The notes: generated from the letters alone by a model not told the origin. DNA of 43,577 nt from Bacteroidales bacterium (GCA_003552075.1 PUOJ01000007.1:1-43577), one strand, 5' to 3'; shown: positions 9,323-18,519, counted from the first letter of the stretch. Translations and numbers: made by a program.

Positions 9323-10444
9323 ATGCGGTTAGGAAAACACATCAGTGCATTGCTCAATGAACATGAAAGCTTAATTGTTCCAGGTCTTGGCACTTTTACC
9401 AAAAAGTATGTCCCGGCGAGATTCATTCCGGAAAAAAAGGTTGTTGAAGCCCCAAAGAAGATTGCTGATTTCCATGCTGAGCCAATGGATGGCCATACCC
9501 CTTTAATTCCTTATATGGCCCAAAAAGAAGGTGTTACAGAGATGGAAGCCCGGCTTTTCCTGGAGAAGGTGGTCAGAGAGATTCATATGACCATTGACGC
9601 AGGAAAGACGGTGGAACTGGAAAACCTTGGACATTTTCGGAAAAAGGCTGATGGGTCGCTGCAATTTGATGCGAACCCGGATATCAACTATCTCGCCGAG
9701 TCGTCAGGCACAGGTGCCGTTCAGACACCAAAGCAGCATACGGAACGCGCTGCTGTTCAGCCACCACAAGGCAAGCAGGAAATGGAAAGCACGCCACGGC
9801 AGACCAGCCCTCCTGCCGACAAAAAAAATGCCGATCACATGCAAGATATGGATTATTCAGAGGTATCGGCATCAGGTACCCATCGTCAAACAGACACCCA
9901 AAACCAGACAACCATGACAGACCCTGAAGAAAAGAAACAAATGCCAGCCGCATTAAGATGGCTGCTGATCATTGGGATACCACTGCTTGTCATTGCGGTG
10001 GTATTGTTGTTAAACTTCAATTATTTCTTTGGAGAAGAGGGCTTGGTAAGCAATTGGCGCATCTTCAGCCCGGATAAGGAGGAGGTGGCTATCATTCCTG
10101 AAGAGGACCCGGATGAAATACGTGACGAATTGGTTGAGGAGGTTGTGGAGCCTACGGTTCCGGATCCCGAGAAAAAGGATCCAGATGAAGATTTGCTTGC
10201 CCCCGAACCCGGCAGACCGGTGTATTATCTTGTGGTCGGAAGTTTCCGAAATGAAGCCAAAGCTGACAAGCTTGTGCGTGAGCTTGAGGCACTTGGTGCC
10301 AACAGGGCCAGCCTGCTTGAAAAAACGCCCTCACATTATCATCGTGTAAGCTATGGTTTTTATCATGACCTGGAAGAAGCCCGCAGGCACAAGGAAAATC
10401 TTCCTGAAGAACTCAGGCGGGTGGCCTGGATTCTTCATAGGTAG
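9323..10444 (+). CDS. HU-CCDC81-like N-terminal region, single TM segment, C-terminal SPOR domain protein
   Basis: N-term LGKHISALLNEHESLIVPGLGTF...; TM ALRWLLIIGIPLLVIAVVLLLNF; C-term YYLVVGSFRNEAKADKLVRELEALGANRASLL. Confidence 0.82.
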   Translation: MRLGKHISALLNEHESLIVPGLGTFTKKYVPARFIPEKKVVEAPKKIADFHAEPMDGHTPLIPYMAQKEGVTEMEARLFLEKVVREIHMTIDAGKTVELENLGHFRKKADGSLQFDANPDINYLAESSGTGAVQTPKQHTERAAVQPPQGKQEMESTPRQTSPPADKKNADHMQDMDYSEVSASGTHRQTDTQNQTTMTDPEEKKQMPAALRWLLIIGIPLLVIAVVLLLNFNYFFGEEGLVSNWRIFSPDKEEVAIIPEEDPDEIRDELVEEVVEPTVPDPEKKDPDEDLLAPEPGRPVYYLVVGSFRNEAKADKLVRELEALGANRASLLEKTPSHYHRVSYGFYHDLEEARRHKENLPEELRRVAWILHR

Positions 10445-10471
10445 TAAGATCACAATTAATGATGCCACGTC

Positions 10472-11152
10472 GTGGGAAAGAATAAGTTGAAGAAGTTCGC
10501 AGAGATCAACAGCCTGCCAAACGTCATCCAGCCCCAGTCCCAGCACCACATTCGTCATTTCGAATATAAAGGCAACTGGAATCAGGCCTTCTTTCGTAAT
10601 CCAAACCCCATTATCCTGGAGGTTGGATGTGGAAAAGGAGAGTATACCATCGGACTGGGCAGCCTATACCCTGAAAAGAATTTTATTGGAATCGACATCA
10701 AGGGCGACCGCATATGGAAAGGCGCCACGGAAGCCATGGACAAGGTGCTGCTTAACGTCGCATTTCTGCGTATCCAGGCTGAACACATCAACTCTTTCTT
10801 TGATGCAGGCGAAGTTTCCGGCATATGGTTGACCTTCCCCGATCCACAACCACGCAAAGCGCGGGAGAAGAAAAGACTGACCTCTCCCTGGTTCCTTAGA
10901 AGGTATGCAAAGTTACTTAAACCTGGAAGCCCCATCCACCTGAAAACCGACGACAGGGCATTGTATATGTATACACTGGAGGTGATCAGGGAAGAGGGTC
11001 ACAGGCTGGCGTACCATACGGATCATCTCTATGAGGATTCGTCCGTCGCAGAGCATCCGCTGAAATCGATCCAAACCTATTACGAGAAAAAATTCCTCGA
11101 AGAAGGAAAGCCTATTCATTACATCCGGTTTTCACTGCATGCAAAGCAATAA
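10472..11152 (+). CDS. trmB: tRNA (guanine-N7)-methyltransferase (GTG start)
   Basis: LEVGCGKGEYTIGL SAM motif; GIWLTFPDPQPRKAREKKRLTSPWFL; KTDDRALYMYTLEVI. Confidence 0.93.
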   Translation: MGKNKLKKFAEINSLPNVIQPQSQHHIRHFEYKGNWNQAFFRNPNPIILEVGCGKGEYTIGLGSLYPEKNFIGIDIKGDRIWKGATEAMDKVLLNVAFLRIQAEHINSFFDAGEVSGIWLTFPDPQPRKAREKKRLTSPWFLRRYAKLLKPGSPIHLKTDDRALYMYTLEVIREEGHRLAYHTDHLYEDSSVAEHPLKSIQTYYEKKFLEEGKPIHYIRFSLHAKQ

Positions 11153-11489
11153 AGACAAAGCAAATTTTTTTGACAAGGTGTATGAGGTCGTTTATCGGAT
11201 ACCCCACGGCAGGGTAACCACCTATGGTGCCATCGCCGCTTACCTCGGGAGCAGGGGAAGCAGCAGGATGGTAGGATGGGCCATGAATCACTCACATAAG
11301 GCCAGTCCGGGCATCCCCGCACACCGGGTAGTAAACCGGCAGGGGGTGCTTACTGGAAAGCACCACTTCGGAAGCCCCGCCATGATGCAGCAATTGCTTG
11401 AAAACGAAGGGGTGATCGTCGAAGACGACCAGGTGGTAGATTTCAGGGAAAAGTTCTGGGACCCCTCCCGAAACATAGATGATGCTTAA
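11139..11489 (+). CDS. Alkyltransferase-like protein (MGMT DNA-binding fold, active-site Cys replaced by Ala)
   Basis: IPHGRVTTYGAIAAYLG and IPAHRVVNRQGVLTG; PCHRV motif of MGMT is PAHRV here. Confidence 0.85.
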   Translation: MQSNKDKANFFDKVYEVVYRIPHGRVTTYGAIAAYLGSRGSSRMVGWAMNHSHKASPGIPAHRVVNRQGVLTGKHHFGSPAMMQQLLENEGVIVEDDQVVDFREKFWDPSRNIDDA

Positions 11490-11728
11490 TTGATGGATTC
11501 CACTGCTTTAATCTCCGGAATGGCCTTCTTCACGGCCTGCTCCACGCCCGCTTTAAGTGTCATCTGGCTCATCGGACAGGATCCGCAAGCTCCAAGCAAT
11601 TCCACGTTCACCACGTTGTCATCGGTGATCTCCACAAAACGGATGTTGCCACCATCAGCCTCCAGATAAGGCCTGATTTGATCAATGACATTCTCTACTT
11701 TTTTTACTAATTCAGCATTCTGAGTCAT
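11486..11728 (-). CDS. NifU C-terminal domain Fe-S scaffold protein
   Basis: IRPYLEADGGNIRFVEI and GACGSCPMSQMTLKAGVE (CxxC). Confidence 0.92.
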   Translation of the reverse strand: MTQNAELVKKVENVIDQIRPYLEADGGNIRFVEITDDNVVNVELLGACGSCPMSQMTLKAGVEQAVKKAIPEIKAVESIN

Positions 11729-11842
11729 AACTGCTATTTTGAGGGGTTATTATCTTAATTTAGTTTGTGTAAAAATAATAATATTTTTATAACCCACCAA
11801 ATATTCTCTGGCCATACAAAGCAAAATGGCCTATAAAACAGA

Positions 11843-13510
11843 CTATTTACCTCTTACGTGGATGATGCTTCGATAATCACCTTCCAGGGGCATTTGCCGC
11901 CCGACGCCCAGGCATTTGGGCGACACCCTCAGGATGGGCGGCGTTTGATAACGCTTATATTCACTTTGTGACAACAACCTGATGATTGTTTTCACCAGGT
12001 CTGCATCATACCCATCGCCAACAATGGCGTCAGCATCTTTGTTTTCTTCCAGAAGCCGATACAGGATGCCATCCAGCACATCGTAAGGCGGCAGGGAGTC
12101 CGTGTCTTTCTGATCGGGCTTTAATTCGGCAGAAGGCGGTTTATTTATTGAATTGGACGGGATGATTTCTTTTTCCTTGTTGATCAGGGCGGCGAGTCCA
12201 TAGACGTCGGTTTTATATACATCGCCCAATACGGACAATCCGCCCGACATGTCTCCATATAGTGTGCTGTATCCCACGGCAGCCTCGCTTTTATTTGAGG
12301 TGTTCAGCAACATGTGCCCGAATTTGTTGGAAAGGCCCATCAGGATGATGGATCTTGCTCTTGCTTGCAGGTTTTCTTCAGCGATGCCGGAGTCCGTGCC
12401 CGAAAAATAAGGCTCGAGGCTGTTTTCCAGCGCAGAGACGGTATCATTAATGGAGATGAGGTCATGCCTCACGCCAAGATTCTCTGCGAGTGCCACCGCG
12501 TCGTCAATGGAGTGCTGCGTACTGTGCGGGCCAGGAAGCAATACTGCCCACACATTTTCCGGACCAAGGGCGTTCACTGCAATCACGAGTGTGACGGCTG
12601 AATCGATGCCTCCGGACAGTCCTAAAATGGCTTTCCTGGTCCCTGTTTTTCTAAAATAATCGCGGAGCCCCATATCCAGGGCATCCCATATCAGTTGCCA
12701 CTTCTTTTCTTTTTCAGGTTTATGTGGGAGGGGCTTTGCAGGAATTTGGTCCAGTGCATCCAGGTCATACACGCGCAGATCCTCTTTAAAAGCCGCCAGG
12801 GTGTCCATAAGGTTACCCTGCGGATCAAATACGGCTGATACACCATCAAAAAGCAGATCGGTCTGTCCGCCCACCAGGTTGCATGCAAACAACGGCAGCT
12901 GGTGCAAGCGGGCATTTTCGGACAATATTTCCAGTCGTCCGGGCAAATGATCCCAGGCAAAAGGCGAAGCAGAAATATTGATCATCAGATCTGGCTTTTC
13001 TCTGGACAGCAAGGCCGGTGGATCAATGGCATACATGCCCGACTTCCGCGGATTCCATATGTCTTCGCAGACGGTAACGGCCAGCCGCAGTCCCTGATAG
13101 GTCACTGTGCGAAACGCATCTGCGGATTCAAAGTACCGGTATTCATCAAACACATCATAGGTTGGCAACAAGCCCTTTCGAAAAACATGTTGAATCTTGC
13201 CATCATAAAGCAAAAAGGCAGCATTGTAAAGCTTTTTACCTCCCCCCTCTTTATTTGGCCAGGGTCCGCCAACTATGGCAGCGATCCCTTTACAATGCTT
13301 GGCAATCTGTGTGGTGGTTTCCAGGCATGCTGCGATATAGGCATCTGAAAACAGCAGATCCCGGGAAGGATATCCGCACACAGACAATTCGGGAAATACG
13401 ACGAGGTCAGCACCTGTTGACCCTGCACGGTCAATGGCCTCCAGGATGACTTGCCGGTTATGCGGGAAGTTCCCTACATGCAGATTAACTTGGGCGAGGG
13501 CAATACGCAT
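11843..13510 (-). CDS. nadE: Glutamine-dependent NAD+ synthase
   Basis: N-terminal nitrilase-like domain (VVFPELSVCGYPSRD, AVTVCEDIW) plus synthetase domain (LGLSGGIDSAVTL, GYSTLYGDMSGGLSVLGDVYKT). Confidence 0.95.
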   Translation of the reverse strand: MRIALAQVNLHVGNFPHNRQVILEAIDRAGSTGADLVVFPELSVCGYPSRDLLFSDAYIAACLETTTQIAKHCKGIAAIVGGPWPNKEGGGKKLYNAAFLLYDGKIQHVFRKGLLPTYDVFDEYRYFESADAFRTVTYQGLRLAVTVCEDIWNPRKSGMYAIDPPALLSREKPDLMINISASPFAWDHLPGRLEILSENARLHQLPLFACNLVGGQTDLLFDGVSAVFDPQGNLMDTLAAFKEDLRVYDLDALDQIPAKPLPHKPEKEKKWQLIWDALDMGLRDYFRKTGTRKAILGLSGGIDSAVTLVIAVNALGPENVWAVLLPGPHSTQHSIDDAVALAENLGVRHDLISINDTVSALENSLEPYFSGTDSGIAEENLQARARSIILMGLSNKFGHMLLNTSNKSEAAVGYSTLYGDMSGGLSVLGDVYKTDVYGLAALINKEKEIIPSNSINKPPSAELKPDQKDTDSLPPYDVLDGILYRLLEENKDADAIVGDGYDADLVKTIIRLLSQSEYKRYQTPPILRVSPKCLGVGRQMPLEGDYRSIIHVRGK

Positions 13511-13658
13511 AAGGTAAAAAATATGATTGAAGCGGCACTACCCGCAATGTAACACAAAGATCCGAATGGTTTGTCAGGACCAGACCCAGGAGGGCTCAAT
13601 TTTTCAGACTGAACAACTCAGCAGGCCTTTACTGCGATAAGCAACAGCAGAAAAACAG

Positions 13659-14333
13659 TTAAAAAATCATGCCCACAGTTAGCTCGAAGTAATTATTCAT
13701 GGCACTGGGGGTTGTAGCAACAGCAGGGTTATCTACATCCAGGATGTTGGCAAAGGCGTTGTGAAAAGTGATTCCGCCTAAAATCGATGTTCTGCCACCC
13801 AGACTGTATTCCAAGCCTGCACCAATGATAAGGGCAGCCCTCAGGAATCGGGTGTCATCTGAAATATCCACCTCCCGGCGCCTGAGGGTGCTATCCTCAT
13901 CCAGAAAAATCCGGTCATCTGCTTTTGCCTGGATATTGAAACCCAGTCCAAGGCCAAACTGCCCGTAATAGGTAAAGAATCCCATCTCTCCGGTACGCAA
14001 CTTCAGGCTTATAGGGATTTCAAGATAGCGTAGACTGTAATTGCGGCGTTTTTCTGTCCTTTCTTCTTCATGATAGTAATTATAAAGCATCTTGCCACCT
14101 GTTCTAAGGATATTCAGACCAGATGACGCGGCATAATTTTTGGCAAACTCATAATCCACGATGAGGCCATAACTGAAGCCGGGAGAGACACCGCGGTTGT
14201 CATAGCCCCTGGTTTCGGTACGAAACCAGGAAAGGTTTGGAGAGGCTTTCAGGCCGAAGCGGAAGCCAAAATCATCAGCCAGCAATGGACCGGCGACAAA
14301 CAATAATACGAGGAGCGTACTGTACTTTTTCAT
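13659..14333 (-). CDS. PorT-like outer membrane beta-barrel protein
   Basis: Signal peptide, FGLKASPNLSWF, LRYLEIPISLKLRT, terminal strand YFELTVGMIF. Confidence 0.75.
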   Translation of the reverse strand: MKKYSTLLVLLFVAGPLLADDFGFRFGLKASPNLSWFRTETRGYDNRGVSPGFSYGLIVDYEFAKNYAASSGLNILRTGGKMLYNYYHEEERTEKRRNYSLRYLEIPISLKLRTGEMGFFTYYGQFGLGLGFNIQAKADDRIFLDEDSTLRRREVDISDDTRFLRAALIIGAGLEYSLGGRTSILGGITFHNAFANILDVDNPAVATTPSAMNNYFELTVGMIF

Positions 14334-14390
14334 GTGTGTATATTTTTTTCAAATTATTGGTTTATTGACGTATATGTTTTCAACAGGACT

Positions 14391-14450
14391 GCTATTGGCT
14401 CTTGGCTTTTCGCTTTTGGCTTTCTTACCAATAGCCAATGGCTAATAGCC
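14391..14450. repeat. TTGGCT/AGCCAA short-repeat block with hairpin potential
   Basis: gctattggctcttggcttttcgcttttggctttcttaccaatagccaatggctaatagcc; GCTATTGG (14391-14398) pairs with CCAATAGC (14428-14435). Confidence 0.6.
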
Positions 14451-14683
14451 TACTTAGTCTGAACGCCCATGTGACAATAAACATCGTCGTGTGTGTCATT
14501 TTATTTGGCATGGCTCGGTTCATACTTTTTATAATAAGATTACGTTTGTACTGCGGGATAATCATTATCCCTTGTAATTAAAATGTTTTTAGCAGCCAAC
14601 GCGACATGTCGTACCAGATTGCAATGTATGCCAGGGAGGCTCATACCAAAGTTAAAAAAACTATTTATAATATTAAACAACCC

Positions 14684-15691
14684 ATGAAGGGTTTTGGTTT
14701 ATTTCTGATCCTTACAGGAGCTTGTTTGTTTATATCCTGCGGACCATGGGAAAGAAGTCCGTTCTATGCAGCAGACATTTCAGGCATAGAGGCAGACAGT
14801 GTGGAAATCAGGCAGTATGAGGAAGTGCTGTTCAACCTGAACCCCTTTATCTTAAGACAGGAGATTGAGCCTTACCGGCAGGCTTTTTCTTTTTTCCTGG
14901 GAGACCGTATTGATGATGAAGACGGCCAGCAACAGCTATATGATTATGTGACAGACCCCTTCATGATTGATCTTTATTTAGACACTAGGGAAAAATGGCC
15001 CGGCATGCATGACCTGGAAGATGAGCTCACGGAAGCTTTTCGCTATTACAGGTACCATTTCCCGGCGGATACCATTCCGAAAATGTATACATACATTTCC
15101 GGCATTGATTTCCAGATGCCCGTGATGCTCGCAGATGGGCACCTGGTCATCGCGCTTGATACATACCTGGGCAGTGATTATGAAATCTATGGTAAGCTTG
15201 GGATTCCTGCCTATCAGGCGCGTTGGATGATTCCTGAGCGGGTTGCGTTGGATGTGATGCATCAGTTGGCACTTAAGCATCTCACCAAGGTATCGCCAAG
15301 GCCGGAAAACCTGCTGGAGCATATGGTACATCAGGGCAAAATCCTTTACTTCCTTGATTGTATGGTGCCCCATGTGGAAGACACCCTGAAGATTAAATAC
15401 ACCGGAAGCCAGCTGGCCTGGATGGAAAGAAATGCAGGGCGCGCCTGGACCTACAAGATAGAGAACGAGCTATTGTACGACACGGATCATGGAGCGATCA
15501 CAAAATTTACCCGTGAAGCACCCTTCACATCTCCCTTTTCCAGACATTCTGCGCCACGCACAGGCGCCTGGCTGGGATGGCAAATGGTCAGGGAGTACAT
15601 GCGACGTCATGATGACGTCAGTTTGCAGGAGCTCATCCAGGAAACCGATGCACGCAAGATATTGACCAGGTCAAGATACCGTCCGCGCTGA
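14684..15691 (+). CDS. gldB: GldB-like gliding motility lipoprotein
   Basis: Lipobox LFISCGPWE; overall GldB-like sequence (YEEVLFNLN, FSFFLGD, MYTYISGIDFQMP, ALDTYLGSDYEIY). nadE lies nearby, as recalled for gldB in flavobacteria. Confidence 0.75.
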   Translation: MKGFGLFLILTGACLFISCGPWERSPFYAADISGIEADSVEIRQYEEVLFNLNPFILRQEIEPYRQAFSFFLGDRIDDEDGQQQLYDYVTDPFMIDLYLDTREKWPGMHDLEDELTEAFRYYRYHFPADTIPKMYTYISGIDFQMPVMLADGHLVIALDTYLGSDYEIYGKLGIPAYQARWMIPERVALDVMHQLALKHLTKVSPRPENLLEHMVHQGKILYFLDCMVPHVEDTLKIKYTGSQLAWMERNAGRAWTYKIENELLYDTDHGAITKFTREAPFTSPFSRHSAPRTGAWLGWQMVREYMRRHDDVSLQELIQETDARKILTRSRYRPR

Positions 15692-15702
15692 TGCGACTTC
15701 GC

Positions 15703-16317
15703 TCAATAGGGCGCAGGTGGTTCATAAACCTTATTGCTCTGAGCGATCAGCTGTAATATCTCTTTTTTGCCCGCTGTGGTTTTGGCACTGCTGACAATAA
15801 TGGGGGGCAAGGGCTCCCATTGTTCAGCCAGCTTTTTTTCGTATGCCTGGATTTGTGGCTTCAGCTGTGACCTGGATAATTTGTCGGCCTTTGTAAAAAC
15901 CAGGCACAAGGGCATTTCATTCATTCCCATCCATTCAAGAAAATCCAGGTCATTTTTCATGGGGCCATGCCGGCTGTCGAGCAAGACAAAGGCACACATC
16001 AGTGTGTCCCTTTTCAGCATATAGTTTTTGATCATCTTTTCCCACTTCTTTTTGACAGGGACTGGAACCCTGGCAAAGCCATAGCCAGGCAAATCGGTAA
16101 GATACCAGCTGTTGTTGATCAAAAAGTGGTTGATTAACTGCGTTTTACCTGGCGAGGAAGAGGTCTTGGCAAGCTTATTATGCCCCGTGATCATATTGAT
16201 CAGGCTGGATTTGCCCACATTTGAGCGCCCCAAAAAAGCATATTCCGGAAAAGGCGCTCCCGGACAATCCTTCACATGGGTAGCGCTTTTTACAAATTCG
16301 GCCGAACGAATGCGCAT
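15703..16317 (-). CDS. engB: Ribosome biogenesis GTP-binding protein EngB/YsxC/YihA
   Basis: FLGRSNVGKSSLIN, SSPGKTQLINHF, LTDLPGYGFA, TKADKLS. Confidence 0.95.
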   Translation of the reverse strand: MRIRSAEFVKSATHVKDCPGAPFPEYAFLGRSNVGKSSLINMITGHNKLAKTSSSPGKTQLINHFLINNSWYLTDLPGYGFARVPVPVKKKWEKMIKNYMLKRDTLMCAFVLLDSRHGPMKNDLDFLEWMGMNEMPLCLVFTKADKLSRSQLKPQIQAYEKKLAEQWEPLPPIIVSSAKTTAGKKEILQLIAQSNKVYEPPAPY

Positions 16318-16349
16318 GGTGCCTGGTTTTAAAGAAAACGCACAGGTGA

Positions 16350-17297
16350 TTATCCCTCTTTTTTCTTGTAAGTAGCTACATGCCGGCGTGATTTGGATTC
16401 ATAGATGTCTGAAATGGTCACCATGATGCCGGTTTCTTCCACCCCTCCGAAACCTTCATTGAATGCTGTGCCAAAAGTGCGCATGGTGGGGCTAAGACTC
16501 ATGTAAGAATTGAATAGTGGAGGAATGTTTTCATTGCGTTGACGCACTTTTTGCGACAACACGCGGTAGTTTTCTTCAAAGCTCTTGCATGTAAACTGTC
16601 GCTCGAGCTCCTCTTCAGATGTATGTAAAGAAAGTGGCTCATAGGGCCTGATCAGCTCGTCTTTATCCGGGAAAAAACGATGCATGAAATAAAGAATCAG
16701 GTCACGGGCATATTTGTCAAAATGCTGGTACATGGTCACTTTGCCTACAAAATACTTCAATCGCGGGTAATCTACCACCAAACCGCCAAGACCGTCCCAC
16801 AAATTGTCAAGCGAATAAATGCTTTTGCGGTTATCACGTGATGGCTGGTATGCAGGCTGCACAAATGAACGGCCAAGCTCTATGGTATAAGGAAAATAAT
16901 CTTTCAGAAAACGGTCAGAGAAGCGAAAGAGTGCAGCGGTAGCTACCTGTGGTTTGCCCTTATCATCAAAAGGGACTTCCCAGCAACACAAATAACGGTA
17001 GCCGCCTACTATTTCTTCGGCAGACGGGTCCCAAACAATGAGTTGTTTATAAGGTACATCAGCAGTATCATAACTGTCCAGGTCGCAAGACTTACCCGTC
17101 CCACCACCAGCCTGCCGGAATGATAATTCACGCAAACGGCCAATTTCGCGGGCAGTATGAGGAGAACCATGCGCATCTACCACATAAATTTCATTATGTG
17201 CATTGTTCGTCTTTCTGAAAAATGTATCGGCATTAAGCTCTTCCTTAAGCAACTCCTTTTCAACCGGAGCGATCAGCTTTTCATCCTTTTCCTTCAT
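16350..17297 (-). CDS. GNAT-like N-acyltransferase (GlsB/OlsB-like, hemolysin family)
   Basis: VGGYRYLCCWE, ELGRSFVQPAYQPSRDNRKSIYSLDNLWDGLGGLV; directly upstream of a GlsA-like acyltransferase. Confidence 0.8.
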   Translation of the reverse strand: MKEKDEKLIAPVEKELLKEELNADTFFRKTNNAHNEIYVVDAHGSPHTAREIGRLRELSFRQAGGGTGKSCDLDSYDTADVPYKQLIVWDPSAEEIVGGYRYLCCWEVPFDDKGKPQVATAALFRFSDRFLKDYFPYTIELGRSFVQPAYQPSRDNRKSIYSLDNLWDGLGGLVVDYPRLKYFVGKVTMYQHFDKYARDLILYFMHRFFPDKDELIRPYEPLSLHTSEEELERQFTCKSFEENYRVLSQKVRQRNENIPPLFNSYMSLSPTMRTFGTAFNEGFGGVEETGIMVTISDIYESKSRRHVATYKKKEG

Positions 17298-17308
17298 CTC
17301 CTGCTAAT

Positions 17309-18166
17309 TCAAATATCCAATTGCGCATTAAAATCATCAGCACCACCGGGCAGACGGTACACATGATCCTTCATTTTCTGCGCCCATTCGTGGTGGGTGT
17401 ATTTTTTTGTAAAGGTAGTATACGGCACAGGCTTTCCAAAAATTATCCGCAACTTTTTTTCCTGCTGCCTAAACATTTCATCAGGCAAATAAAGCATCTC
17501 CAAATTAAAGCCAATACCCAGGCGCTTACGCCAACGGGCTAAGTTATAAAAAAAAGCGGAGTTCCTGCCTTCAATATACACCGGAATCACATCCCGCTGA
17601 TGCCTGATCGCTTTTGTAATAAATGTCTTTTTCCAGTCCAGGTCCCTGATCTCATTGCCCTGCTTGCGCGAAACCAAGCCGGCAGGGAATATCAGGATCA
17701 GGTCGTCCGAAGCAAAACTGGCCTCCAGGGCACGTACGAATTCCACATTGTGTCGCCCGTGCTTGTCAACCGGCACAAACAATTCCTTGAGGTTTCTCAA
17801 CTCCAAAAGAATGTCGTTTGCCAGGAACTTGATATCCTGCCGCTTCTTTCCAATCACATGCATCAATGCCATGCCATCCAGCCCGCCAAGGGGATGGTTG
17901 GAAGCCACGATATAACGCCCCCGGGCAGGCAAATGATGCAGGTTTTCAGCAACAATGTCCAGCCCAAACTTATCAATCAATATAGACTCAATGAATGATA
18001 AACCATCATGATCCTTCAACTCAAGCAATACCTGATTGATCTCATCCTGATGCACAATCCGCTTCAAATACCTGACCAACGGCCCGGGTATGAATGGGTA
18101 GGCAGCTCCGGCCTTCGAACGAAGCACCTTTTCCACATCAATCAACTGTATGTCTTCCTTGTTCAT
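17309..18166 (-). CDS. PlsC-like O-acyltransferase (GlsA-like)
   Basis: ASNHPLGGLDGMALM (HX4D-type motif), LILIFPAGLVSRKQ, VIPVYIEGRNSAFFYNLARWRKRLGI. Start chosen at 18166 (MNKEDIQLIDVEKVLR). Confidence 0.82.
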   Translation of the reverse strand: MNKEDIQLIDVEKVLRSKAGAAYPFIPGPLVRYLKRIVHQDEINQVLLELKDHDGLSFIESILIDKFGLDIVAENLHHLPARGRYIVASNHPLGGLDGMALMHVIGKKRQDIKFLANDILLELRNLKELFVPVDKHGRHNVEFVRALEASFASDDLILIFPAGLVSRKQGNEIRDLDWKKTFITKAIRHQRDVIPVYIEGRNSAFFYNLARWRKRLGIGFNLEMLYLPDEMFRQQEKKLRIIFGKPVPYTTFTKKYTHHEWAQKMKDHVYRLPGGADDFNAQLDI

Positions 18167-18397
18167 GCGCGTCGTAATCATTGTAAGCAAAAACACAGCT
18201 GCGCCTGTTTCCGCAACATCACAAAAATATAAAAAACCTGCACAATATGGTCACAACTGTGTTGCTGCGCCTCTAAAGTCAACAATTTTTTTCAACACAA
18301 TAAACGAAACCCGCACATTGCAGAAAATACAGCATCTGAAAAACAAGGGTGCGCAGATGAGGCATGATCCCCCTGACAAACATTTTTTCCATGCGTG

Positions 18398-18448
18398 AGC
18401 ATATATATGCAACAAAAGGCAAAAAACACAACATGTTGTATATATGCT
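18398..18448. promoter_or_regulatory. Inverted-repeat/palindrome cluster in the glsA-mraZ intergenic region
   Basis: agcatatatatgcaaca (18398-18414) vs tgttgtatatatgct (18434-18448); includes perfect palindromes GCATATATATGC (18399-18410) and ACAACATGTTGT (18428-18439). Confidence 0.55.
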
Positions 18449-18519
18449 TGATTTTATGCATGTTAACCATTTTGCCCCAAGCAAAAGCACAGCCTTCAGC
18501 GTGAAAAGTTATCAACAAT

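Noticed and set aside
18509-18517. TTATCAACA as a DnaA box near mraZ
   Set aside because: One mismatch from TTATCCACA, a single isolated site; expected by chance in AT-rich DNA.
18251-18518. Two overlapping 79-aa minus-strand ORFs in the glsA-mraZ gap
   Set aside because: They overlap the palindromes, span regulatory-looking AT-rich DNA and have Cys/Leu-rich composition without domain resemblance; more likely regulatory DNA.
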